Program-made: the position numbers and the translations under genes
Source of the DNA: JAKPAM01 sp047601745
GTDB lineage: Bacteria > Pseudomonadota > Gammaproteobacteria > Burkholderiales > Burkholderiaceae_E
Direction of reading: 5' to 3'
Assembly (NCBI GenBank): GCA_047601745.1
Contig: JASGIS010000001.1
Span: 6,076,001 to 6,140,000 of the forward strand
DNA length: 64,000 nucleotides
In this document: positions 44,048 to 53,677 of the stretch, piece by piece
Position numbering within the stretch: the stretch's first letter is position 1
How the letters are laid out: every line of letters begins with the position of its first letter
Notes under the pieces: model-generated
Told to the model about the DNA's origin: nothing
The model's input: only the letters and a program-made list of their open reading frames with translations
Database searches by the model: none

Positions 44048-44677
44048 ATGTCCACTCGACACCCTTACGATCCGCCCGGCCATCGCGTCACCTCGCGCCG
44101 CACCGGGCGCCCGCGCCCGGCCGACGCCGCGGTGCTGGCCTTGTCCGGCCTGCTCGCGCTCGCTTCCGCGCCGGCCGCTGCGGTACTACCGGTCGGCGCC
44201 CCGGCGCCGGCGATCCGCACCCAGGCGGCCCTGGCCGGAGAAGTGCGGGATTTCGTGCTGGCCGACGCCCTCGCGAAAGGACCGGTCGTGCTGTATTTCT
44301 ATCCGGCTGCGTTCACGCAGGGATGCACGATCGAGGCGCACCAGTTCGCCGAGGCGACCGAAGACTTCGCCGCGCTGGGCGCCCGCGTCGTCGGCGTCTC
44401 GACCGACGACATCGACACGCTCAAACGCTTCTCGCTGAGCGCCTGCCAGAGCCGCTTCGCGGTCGCCGCCGACCCGGACCGCACGATCATCGACGCTTAT
44501 GACGCCCGACTGGCGAGCCGCCCGACGATCGCCAACCGCGTCTCGTACGTAATCACGCCCGATCGCCGGATCCTGTTCGAGTACACGAGCATGAAACCCG
44601 AACAGCACGTCGAGCGCACGCTGCAAGCGCTGCGCGAATGGGCGGCGCGCAGCGACGGCGCTTCGTCGGCGAAGTAA
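44048..44677 (+). CDS. Exported peroxiredoxin (AhpC/TSA family)
   Basis: A 209-residue protein with a signal-like segment (about residues 27-46, ALSGLLALASAPAAA) and then a thioredoxin-fold peroxiredoxin. The peroxidatic cysteine is in YFYPAAFTQGCTIEAH, and a second cysteine in SLSACQSRF could be resolving, as in atypical 2-Cys/BCP-like enzymes. It probably reduces peroxides in the periplasm. The normal catalytic Thr/Cys context is preserved. Confidence 0.88.
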   Translation: MSTRHPYDPPGHRVTSRRTGRPRPADAAVLALSGLLALASAPAAAVLPVGAPAPAIRTQAALAGEVRDFVLADALAKGPVVLYFYPAAFTQGCTIEAHQFAEATEDFAALGARVVGVSTDDIDTLKRFSLSACQSRFAVAADPDRTIIDAYDARLASRPTIANRVSYVITPDRRILFEYTSMKPEQHVERTLQALREWAARSDGASSAK

Positions 44678-44694
44678 TCGGCGCCCGCCGGCAC

Positions 44695-44845
44695 GAGAGT
44701 CGGCACCTCGGCATGTCGGCACCTCAGCACGTCGGCATGTCGGCATGTCGGCATGTCGGCATGTCGGCGGGTCGGCGGATCGGCAGGTCGGCGGATCGGC
44801 AGGTCGGCAGGTCGGCAGGTCGGCAGGTCGGCAACCGACAGTATC
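44695..44845. repeat. 8-bp tandem repeats after the peroxiredoxin gene
   Basis: An array of CGGCATGT units turning into CGGCAGGT/CGGCGGAT units, over fifteen copies in total. The period of 8 is not a multiple of three. It sits in the convergent gap before transaldolase. Confidence 0.93.
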
Positions 44846-44905
44846 AGCGGCCGAGAGTGTCGGAAGCCGAGAGCTTTTGGCCGTGCCGGAAAGACTCCGG
44901 GCTTC

Positions 44906-45844
44906 TCAACCCGGCTGCACCATCGCCTCGAGCTTGCGCGCGTCGGCGACGAACAGCCGGATGCCCTCGCCGAGCTTCTCGTACGCCATCGCGTCCTCGT
45001 TCAGCTCGAGACGGAACGCGCGCTCGTCGACGTGATGTCGCTCGATCGGCTGCTGCCGCGCCGCCGCCGCGTCGAGCTTGCGCTCGACCGGCTGATCGCT
45101 GGCCGCGAGCAGGCCCAGCAGTTCGGGGCTGATCGTCAGCAGATCGCAGCCGGCCAGCGCCAGTACCTGGCCGATGTTGCGAAAGCTCGCGCCCATGACT
45201 TCGGTCGCGTAACCGAACTTCTTGTAGTACGCGTAGATGCGGCGCACCGACTGCACGCCGGGATCGTCGTCCGGCGCATAGTCCTTGTTCTCGCGCTGCC
45301 GGTACCAGTCGAAGATCCGACCGACGAAAGGCGAGATCAGCGTGACGCCGGCGTCGGCGCAGGCCACCGCCTGACCGAAGCCGAACAGCAGCGTCAGGTT
45401 GCAATGGATGCCGTCGCGCTCGAGGCGCTCGGCCGCCTGGATGCCCTCCCAGGTCGACGCCGTCTTGATCAGCACGCGATCGCGGCCGATGCCCTGGGCC
45501 GCGTACAGATCGATCAGCCGCTGCGCGCGGGCCACGGTGCCCTCGGTGTCGTACGACAGCCGCGCGTCGACCTCGGTCGACACGCGGCCCGGGATGATCT
45601 TCAGGATCTCGCAGCCGAACCGCACCAGCACCCGGTCGCAGACCAGATCCGGCGGTTCTCCCCGGTGCGCGTCGACGACCTCGGTCAGCAGGTTCGCGTA
45701 CGCGGGCTTCTGGATCGCCTTGACGATCAGCGTCGGATTGGTCGTCGCATCGCGCGGCTGGTAGTCGCGCATCGTGTTGAAGTCCCCGGTGTCGGCCACC
45801 ACGGTCGTCAACGATTTCAGTTGCTCGAGGCTGTTGTTCATCAT
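44906..45844 (-). CDS. tal: Transaldolase
   Basis: A 312-residue TalB-type enzyme of the non-oxidative pentose phosphate pathway. The Schiff-base lysine is in RVLIKTASTWEG; other blocks are DATTNPTLI, CNLTLLFGFGQA and SPFVGRIFDWY. It transfers dihydroxyacetone units between sugar phosphates. It lies downstream of dsbB by a 9-bp gap on the same strand. Confidence 0.97.
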   Translation of the reverse strand: MMNNSLEQLKSLTTVVADTGDFNTMRDYQPRDATTNPTLIVKAIQKPAYANLLTEVVDAHRGEPPDLVCDRVLVRFGCEILKIIPGRVSTEVDARLSYDTEGTVARAQRLIDLYAAQGIGRDRVLIKTASTWEGIQAAERLERDGIHCNLTLLFGFGQAVACADAGVTLISPFVGRIFDWYRQRENKDYAPDDDPGVQSVRRIYAYYKKFGYATEVMGASFRNIGQVLALAGCDLLTISPELLGLLAASDQPVERKLDAAAARQQPIERHHVDERAFRLELNEDAMAYEKLGEGIRLFVADARKLEAMVQPG

Positions 45845-45853
45845 CGGTTCCGT

Positions 45854-46324
45854 TCAACGTGGGCGCCGTGCGCGGATGACCAGGATCACGGCCAGCACAG
45901 CGAACAATACCGCGCTCCAGATCGCATACGGAATGCCCGCCATCGGAATGTTGGCTTCGTTGCAGAACGCCCGCGCCTTGAAGAACCATGGCGCGAGTTC
46001 ATCGAGCCACAAACCCTTGATGACGAGGTCGGCGAAGGTCTGCGTGCAGCTCTGGCTCTGCGAGGCGACGAACTGCTGGTACAGAGCGGCCGCCAGGCCG
46101 CCGATCGACAGCGCGGCGCCGATCCACGACAACGCCTTGGCCACGGGCCCGCGGTTCAGCCCCCAGGCCATCAACGCGACGATCGCGATCAGCAGGTAGA
46201 TCAACCGCTGGAACGTGCACCAGGCGCACGGCTCCATGTCGAATCGATGCTGCGACACCAGGGCGACGATCAGGCCGCCGACGCACAAGCCGGCTACCGC
46301 CAGCGTCAGATTCTCACGTTTCAA
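45854..46324 (-). CDS. dsbB: Disulfide bond formation protein B
   Basis: A 156-residue membrane protein with four helices and both redox cysteine pairs: CAWC near residue 38, and a second pair of one cysteine in SQSCTQTF and one in ARAFCNEAN. It reoxidises DsbA and passes electrons to quinones. The only sensible start is a TTG (46322-46324) inside the end of the upstream flavoprotein gene (11-bp overlap); no ATG or GTG occurs before TM1 in this frame. The start MKRENLTLAV fits betaproteobacterial DsbB proteins. Confidence 0.9.
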   Translation of the reverse strand: MKRENLTLAVAGLCVGGLIVALVSQHRFDMEPCAWCTFQRLIYLLIAIVALMAWGLNRGPVAKALSWIGAALSIGGLAAALYQQFVASQSQSCTQTFADLVIKGLWLDELAPWFFKARAFCNEANIPMAGIPYAIWSAVLFAVLAVILVIRARRPR

Positions 46325-47678
46325 GCATGTCCTTCCATAATTGACGGGTCCACGCGAGTGCCTGCGCTCCTTGCGGATCGCCAGGCCCCCGCACGCCGGG
46401 TTGCAACGGCAGGCCCTGATCATCGACGCCGTCCGCCGGTACGCCGCTCGCTTCGGCCCAGGTGCCGTGCGACGCGTCGAAGCGATGCACGGACGTGAAC
46501 TGCAGCGCGCTGCGGCTGTCGACGAACGCGAACTGGCGCGCGACGATCGCGCCGTACGGACGCGATGGATCTTCGGGTCGGCGTACCGACAGCGAATCGA
46601 GGATCGATCGCGCCGCCCAGCGCGCGTGCGCGGCGGCCATCGCTGCGGATTTTGCCATGCCCGGCGGCCCCGCCACCGCATCGCCGATCACGTGCACCCG
46701 CGGCCAGCGCGCGCTGGCCATCGACGGCCAGGCCACGTCGCACCATCGTCCGTCGGCGCCGGTCAATCCTGCCTGATGTGCCAGTCGCGCCGCCTGCCCC
46801 GGCGGGATCACGTTCAGCAGGTCGGCGCGGACCCGCTCGCCTCCTTCCAGCACGACGTGCATGCCGTCGCCGCCGACGTCGGTCACCACGCAGTTGGGCC
46901 GGTAGTCGATCACGCCCATGAACCGCTGGCGGAAGATCTGGTGCAGCGCGTCGGGCGCCAGCGGGATGGCCGGATTCGCATCGAGCACGAGCAGCCGCGC
47001 GCGCGGCCGCGTCTGGCGAAGATAGGTGGCGAGCTGGCACGCGCGTTCATAAGGCGCCATCTGTCCGCTGTACGGCGCGCGCGGGATCGACAGCAGTACG
47101 GTCGCATCGTCGGCCAGCCGCACCAGGCGCTGGCGCAGCGCCTCGACCTGCCGCGCCTGCTGCCACGCGTGCAGCACCAGCGCCTGCACGTCCGGGCCGT
47201 AACCGTCGATCCGCGAGCTGACCGGTTCGGCGCCGCAGGCGACGACGATCCGCTCCGCCTGCATCGACGTGCCGTCGCGCAGCTTCACCTGCACCGACGA
47301 CGGATCGATCGCCGTGACCTCGTCCTGCACGACGCGCACGCCCAAACGGCGCAGCCCTTCGTAGCCCCAGGTCAGTTGCTCGATCCGCCGCCAGCCGCCG
47401 ATCACGGCATTGGACAGCGGCGCAGACACGTAGCGCGGCTCGCGCTCGATCAGCACGACATCGACGTCCTCGCCGGCTTCGCGCTTGAGGCGCACGGCCA
47501 GCGTCGCGCCCGCCACGCCGCCGCCGACGATGACGACCCGCGGCGGACCGCCGCGCGCGCCGATCGACGACGGCGACGCGCAGCCGCTCGACAGGTTCAA
47601 TACCGGAACGGCGCCGGCAGCGGCAGCGACGCGCAACCAGCGGCGACGGGACGACAGGATTGCGGGAGGACATGGCAT
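46314..47678 (-). CDS. FAD-dependent oxidoreductase, FccB/sulfide:quinone reductase-like
   Basis: 454 residues from the ATG at 47676-47678. The N-terminus SSRRRWLRVAAAAGAVPVLNL is a twin-arginine signal. The FAD motif VVIVGGGVAGATLAVRLKR is followed by a FCSD-type core (YVSAPLSNAVIGG) and a C-terminal flavin-binding region. In flavocytochrome c sulfide dehydrogenase the Y-x-x-C-x-x-SN cysteine binds FAD covalently; here that position is alanine (YVSAPLSN), so FAD is probably non-covalent. No FccA cytochrome is adjacent. The electron acceptor and substrate are uncertain. Its 3' end carries the TTG start of dsbB. Confidence 0.82.
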   Translation of the reverse strand: MPCPPAILSSRRRWLRVAAAAGAVPVLNLSSGCASPSSIGARGGPPRVVIVGGGVAGATLAVRLKREAGEDVDVVLIEREPRYVSAPLSNAVIGGWRRIEQLTWGYEGLRRLGVRVVQDEVTAIDPSSVQVKLRDGTSMQAERIVVACGAEPVSSRIDGYGPDVQALVLHAWQQARQVEALRQRLVRLADDATVLLSIPRAPYSGQMAPYERACQLATYLRQTRPRARLLVLDANPAIPLAPDALHQIFRQRFMGVIDYRPNCVVTDVGGDGMHVVLEGGERVRADLLNVIPPGQAARLAHQAGLTGADGRWCDVAWPSMASARWPRVHVIGDAVAGPPGMAKSAAMAAAHARWAARSILDSLSVRRPEDPSRPYGAIVARQFAFVDSRSALQFTSVHRFDASHGTWAEASGVPADGVDDQGLPLQPGVRGPGDPQGAQALAWTRQLWKDMLET

Positions 47679-47853
47679 GGGGCGGCAACGTGGGGAGTGG
47701 ACGGGATCCCCGCGTCCGGCAAACGAAACGCGGCGGCATGCCAAGCATGAACCGCCGCGTATCGTCCCGAAAAGCCTGACGAATAGCCGAGCCCGACGGC
47801 CTTCGGCCAGCGTAGACCGACAGGCTCGGCACGCTGGCTGAAGACCGAAACCC

Positions 47854-50159
<2,306 letters not shown>

Positions 50160-50163
<4 letters not shown>

Positions 50164-50468
50164 GCTTCCTCCATCACGCATTGCAACGGGTGCTGATGCT
50201 CGCGTGAGTAACTACTAACTTGTTCGACCTTGGTCGCGGCGACATCGCGAGGGTAGACACCACAGACTCCCTTGCCATCGCGATGGACTTTCAGCATTAC
50301 CTGGGTGGCTTTTTCCCGCCCCATGCCAAAAAACTTCTGCAGTACCGTCACGACGAATTCCATCGGGGTGAAATCGTCGTTGATCAGGAACACCTGATAC
50401 ATGGGGGGCGTTTTGACCTTCTCAACCTGCTTCTCGAGAACGGTGCCCGGGTCGTGTTTCGTGGCCAT
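50160..50468 (-). CDS. clpS: ClpS adaptor protein
   Basis: A 102-residue N-end rule adaptor with the core YQVFLINDDFTPMEFVV and KVHRDGKGVCGVYPRDVAATKVEQV. It binds N-degron substrates and delivers them to ClpA, encoded immediately after. Upstream there is a near-ideal CRP-type palindrome (50531-50546). Confidence 0.98.
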
Positions 50469-50530
50469 GGATCCATTCTATCGACTCGTGCTGCAACTGC
50501 AATAACAGCAGCGCCCGCGATCGACTTCAT

Positions 50531-50546
50531 TGTGAACCGAATCACA
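50531..50546. promoter_or_regulatory. CRP-type palindrome upstream of clpS
   Basis: TGTGA-ACCGAA-TCACA, a perfect inverted repeat of the cAMP-CRP consensus half-site, about 63 bp upstream of the clpS start. The window's own Crp/Fnr protein has an FNR-type reading helix, so another regulator would be needed. Confidence 0.5.
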
Positions 50547-50984
50547 AACGCTTGCATATGGTGTCCGGGCAACCGTGCGCAAAGTCTCGCTAGGCGGCTT
50601 GCCCCCCTCCGCGAAGGGCGTCCGCCGACCCTCTGCGCATCGTCGATACCCGTACCGCCCGGGGGCACGCCGGCGGGCGCACGGCTTGGTCGGCGCGGCA
50701 GGCGCGCCCCTGTCGATGCTCGCGCACGGATACGAATCGCGCTCCCGGTTACCGCCGCGCGCGAGCGGGCGACCTCTGCCAGGATCGACGAAACGCCGGC
50801 GCAGCGCGCGAGGATCGCGACCGAAGGAATCGCGGCGATCGGTGCCGCGCCGCGGTGCGGTGCGGTGCGGTGCGGTGCGGTCGCGCCAGCGACCGGCGCC
50901 GCTCGGCCCCGCTCCTGACGCGTCCGCGGCGCTCACGCGAACCGGGGCGAGCCGGGCGGAGGCGAGCCCCGGTCATCGCGCGGC

Positions 50985-51300
50985 CGTTGCATCGGTGGCA
51001 TCGGTGGCATCGGTGGCATCGGTGGCATCGGTCGCATCGGTCGCATCGGTCGCATCGGTCGCATCGGCTGCACCGGTCGCACCGGTCGCACCGGTCGCAC
51101 CGGGTCGCACCGGGTCGCACCAGCCGCACCGGTCGCTCCGGTCGCTCCGGTCGCTCCGGTCGCTCCGGTCGCTCCGGTCGCTCCGGTCGCTCCGGTCGCT
51201 CCGGTCGCTCCGGTCGCTCCGGTCGCTCCGGTCGCTCCGGTCGCACTGGTCGCACTGGTCGCACCGGCTGCACCGGCTGCACCAACCGCACCAGTCGCGA
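50985..51300. repeat. 9-bp tandem repeat array
   Basis: Begins with GCATCGGTG/GCATCGGTC units (about 50988-51070), passes through GCACCGGTC units, then twelve exact copies of GGTCGCTCC (51131-51238), and ends in GCACTGGTC/GCACCGGCT units. Intergenic. Confidence 0.95.
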
Positions 51301-51604
51301 CCGGCGCCGGCGAGCCCGGCCCGAGCCGGGCGGCGGCGGCCGCGAATCGCCATCGCGCCACCCGACTGGGTAGTGCGCGAGTCGGCGAAGGTCGTCGTCC
51401 TAAGGGCGTCTTCGTCAGCCTCGCATCGCGCCCTTTGCCGACGCACGCATCCCCCTTTCGGCCGGCGCGGATCCGCGCATCGGGATTGCCCATTTGGGCG
51501 CATTTTGCCGACACGTTTTTTTACCGCTGACGCCGGTAATTTGCACACATCGTTAACTTGATGGAGAACAAGCAATGACGCCCATTCGGAGGCGTTCTCT
51601 TTGC

Positions 51605-51633
51605 TTGACTTCCCTTCGTCTTTGGCAAAGAAT
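51605..51633 (+). promoter_or_regulatory. Candidate promoter of the cold-shock gene
   Basis: TTGACT (51605-51610), a 17-bp spacer, AAGAAT (51628-51633). It implies a leader of about 210 nt, normal for csp mRNAs. Confidence 0.5.
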
Positions 51634-51643
51634 CGATCTCGGC

Positions 51644-51667
51644 AGCCGTAGGAAAAAACCTACGGCT
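51644..51667 (+). promoter_or_regulatory. Hairpin in the cold-shock leader
   Basis: A perfect 9-bp stem AGCCGTAGG/CCTACGGCT with an A6 loop, just after the candidate promoter and 184 bp before the csp start. No T-run follows, so a simple terminator is less likely than a structural or regulatory element. Confidence 0.55.
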
Positions 51668-51850
51668 GTGTTGCCTGTCGACCGATAATTAGTGCAATGA
51701 CAAGCAACTCTGTGCGGCGCGAACGTCGCGACGCGATAGACGAGCAGCTCGGCGATGGCCGGTCTCCTTTCGCGGCAACCTTCGGTTGTCGTTCGGTGCC
51801 AGGTCCGTCCAAAGGTTGCTTGCGCTTTTTCTGCAGGGATGGATGGGAAT

Positions 51851-52057
51851 ATGGCAAAGGGAACGGTCAAGTGGTTCAACGACGCTAAGGGCTTCGGCTT
51901 CATCACCCCGGAAGACGGTGGCGAAGACCTGTTCGCTCATTTCAGCGCGATCCAGGTCAACGGATTCAAGAGTCTGAAGGAGGGGCAGCGCGTGCAGTTC
52001 GACGTCGTGCAGGGGCCCAAAGGCAAGCAGGCATCGAACATTCAGCCGGAGCAATAA
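51851..52057 (+). CDS. cspA: Cold-shock domain protein
   Basis: A 68-residue CSD protein from the ATG at 51851 with RNP1 (KGFGFI) and RNP2 (DLFAHFS). It is an RNA/ssDNA-binding chaperone. Its position next to clpS-clpA matches cspD-type loci in proteobacteria, but the sequence alone does not distinguish CspA from CspD. A long leader with a hairpin precedes it and a strong terminator follows. Confidence 0.95.
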   Translation: MAKGTVKWFNDAKGFGFITPEDGGEDLFAHFSAIQVNGFKSLKEGQRVQFDVVQGPKGKQASNIQPEQ

Positions 52058-52110
52058 TCCGAGCGGTGTGGATGCGGCCACGTCCGGCGTTTGGACGGAC
52101 TGCCCCGATT

Positions 52111-52152
52111 GCCGCCAGCAGTCATCATGCTGGCGGCATTTTCTTTTTCTGC
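52111..52152 (+). terminator. Intrinsic terminator of the cold-shock gene
   Basis: A 10-bp stem GCCGCCAGCA/TGCTGGCGGC followed by ATTTTCTTTTTC. The hairpin also contains the stop codon of the convergent gene at 52125. Confidence 0.92.
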
Positions 52153-52976
52153 GACCGCCAATCGGCGATCGCCGGATAAGCGCCGAACCAGTACGACAGC
52201 GCCTCGACATTGATGCCGTCGCTGCCCTTCCAGAAATCGACCGGGTAACCCCATTCCGAACTGCGCGATTTGCGGGGCGCCAGATAATCGGTATAGCGGT
52301 AAACGAATCCCGGATGCTGATGGGTCTGGAGAATGCCCGCGTAGCCGAGCGTGTCCAGCAACAGTCGCGCCTCTTCGATCGACAGGCGCAATCCCGGCAG
52401 GCGCCTGAGCCGCCGATACAGCGTCGACGGCGTTTCGTCCGGCTCGCTCGCGTCGATCAGGTCCAGGATCGCGCGGAACTGGCTCAGCCCATACTCGCCG
52501 GGCACGCTGATCGGGCTGCGGCGGTGCTGTTGCAGATAGGCGGCCAGCATCACGGGTTCGCGGGCGATGACGGCGCCGGCCCAGCGGCTCGCCAGGATCG
52601 GCTCCGGTTCGAACTCGACCACGGCCCGGCTGCCGCAGATCGCGCACGGCGCCGACGGCTCCGCCGCCGACGTGTGCGCGTGCGGTCGCAGGTGAGTCGT
52701 GATCGCGTAGGCCGAGAACGCCGCGCGCCGCGCCGGATGGTTCGATTCGATCCCCTGCAGGAACGCGTCGACGACGGACTGCCGGTCGCAGGCGCGGTAC
52801 TCGGCCAACGCCCAGTCGATCAACTGGTCATGTGACAACGTCTGCCGACGGCTGTTCACCGCCTCGGCACCCGAGCGCGATTGCCAGGCGTTGCGACGCG
52901 CCGCGGCGAGCGACGAGGCCGACAATCGTCGGGGACGGGACAGGGATTGCAGGAGAGGCGCACCACTCGCTTTCAT
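52125..52976 (-). CDS. Uncharacterised protein
   Basis: 283 residues from the ATG at 52974-52976; an upstream GTG at 53042 is possible. I recognise no family. The sequence is mixed helical, with a CxxC pair in SAPCAICGSRAVVEFEPE that could bind metal, and a C-terminal aromatic-rich segment (YPVDFWKGSDGINVEALSYWFGAY). Codon use resembles its neighbours, so it is a native gene. Its stop lies in the hairpin of the csp terminator. Confidence 0.7.
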   Translation of the reverse strand: MKASGAPLLQSLSRPRRLSASSLAAARRNAWQSRSGAEAVNSRRQTLSHDQLIDWALAEYRACDRQSVVDAFLQGIESNHPARRAAFSAYAITTHLRPHAHTSAAEPSAPCAICGSRAVVEFEPEPILASRWAGAVIAREPVMLAAYLQQHRRSPISVPGEYGLSQFRAILDLIDASEPDETPSTLYRRLRRLPGLRLSIEEARLLLDTLGYAGILQTHQHPGFVYRYTDYLAPRKSRSSEWGYPVDFWKGSDGINVEALSYWFGAYPAIADWRSQKKKMPPA

Positions 52977-53153
52977 GCGCTGGATGGTATGCGCGCGCGA
53001 CGATGCGAAGTGTTTCGCGACCGACGCTTCGTCGCCCGCCACCGACCGTTCGTCGGATCGATGGCGGGCGACGACCGGCGGGAGCCGCCGGTCGACCGGG
53101 CGGACCGGCCCGACTCGTTCCGGTCCGTATCGCCCCGCGTGGGGGCCGGCCGA

Positions 53154-53618
53154 TTACTTGACCAGCTTGATCGTGCCCTTCATCAGCGTCGAGTGGCCGG
53201 GGAACGAGCAGATGTACGTGTACGACTCGCCGGCGGCGAGCTTGTCGACCCCGAACGTGACCGAATCGCTCTCGCCGCCGCCGACCACTTTGGTGTGCGC
53301 GATCACGCGGGCATCACCGTCCTTGACGTAGTTCTTGTCGGCCCCGGCGGCGACGCCGTCGGTGGCGACGCCCTGGGCGTCGGCGGTCTTCACCAGCACC
53401 CAGTTGTGTCCCATCGCCGCTTTGGGCAGCTTGCCCGAATGCTTGAGCTTGACGGTGAACTGCTTGCAACTGGCCGGCACGTCGATGCTGCTCTTGTTGA
53501 ACTGCATCGCGTCATTGCCTTCGATCTCGGCGGTGCAATCGGCGGCCCAGGTCGTCGCGGCGGGCACCATCAGGCTGGCGACCAGCGACAGGCGGCAGAT
53601 CGCGGACTTCGTCATCAT
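53154..53618 (-). CDS. azu: Azurin
   Basis: A 154-residue periplasmic blue copper protein with a 25-residue signal ending ATTWAA and mature start DCTAEIEGNDAMQFN. Copper ligands are visible: His in GHNWVLV, then Cys, His and Met in YICSFPGHSTLMKG. The Cys3-Cys26-type disulfide is present (DCTAE with ASCKQF). It shuttles electrons in respiration, often linked to denitrification or stress. It is encoded downstream of phosphoketolase on the same strand. Confidence 0.97.
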   Translation of the reverse strand: MMTKSAICRLSLVASLMVPAATTWAADCTAEIEGNDAMQFNKSSIDVPASCKQFTVKLKHSGKLPKAAMGHNWVLVKTADAQGVATDGVAAGADKNYVKDGDARVIAHTKVVGGGESDSVTFGVDKLAAGESYTYICSFPGHSTLMKGTIKLVK

Positions 53619-53677
53619 CGTCTTCTTCTCCTCGGAACGAAACGCGCGGCGACATCGCCGCGCAGCGCTTGAAACCC

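Larger units (their letters stand above)
50469..51850. other. Large repeat-rich intergenic region between clpS and csp
   Basis: About 1.4 kb without a convincing gene. It contains a CRP-like site near clpS, a long 9-bp repeat array (50985-51300), a candidate csp promoter and a leader hairpin. Open frames here (for example 50575-51561 plus, 50749-51291 minus) consist of repeat-derived runs and lack recognisable domains. Confidence 0.7.

Noticed and set aside
50575..51561. Repeat proteins in the clpS-csp gap, some collagen-like
   Set aside because: Open frames occur on both strands and in several frames because the 9-bp unit has no stops; none has a ribosome-binding site or recognisable flanking domain.
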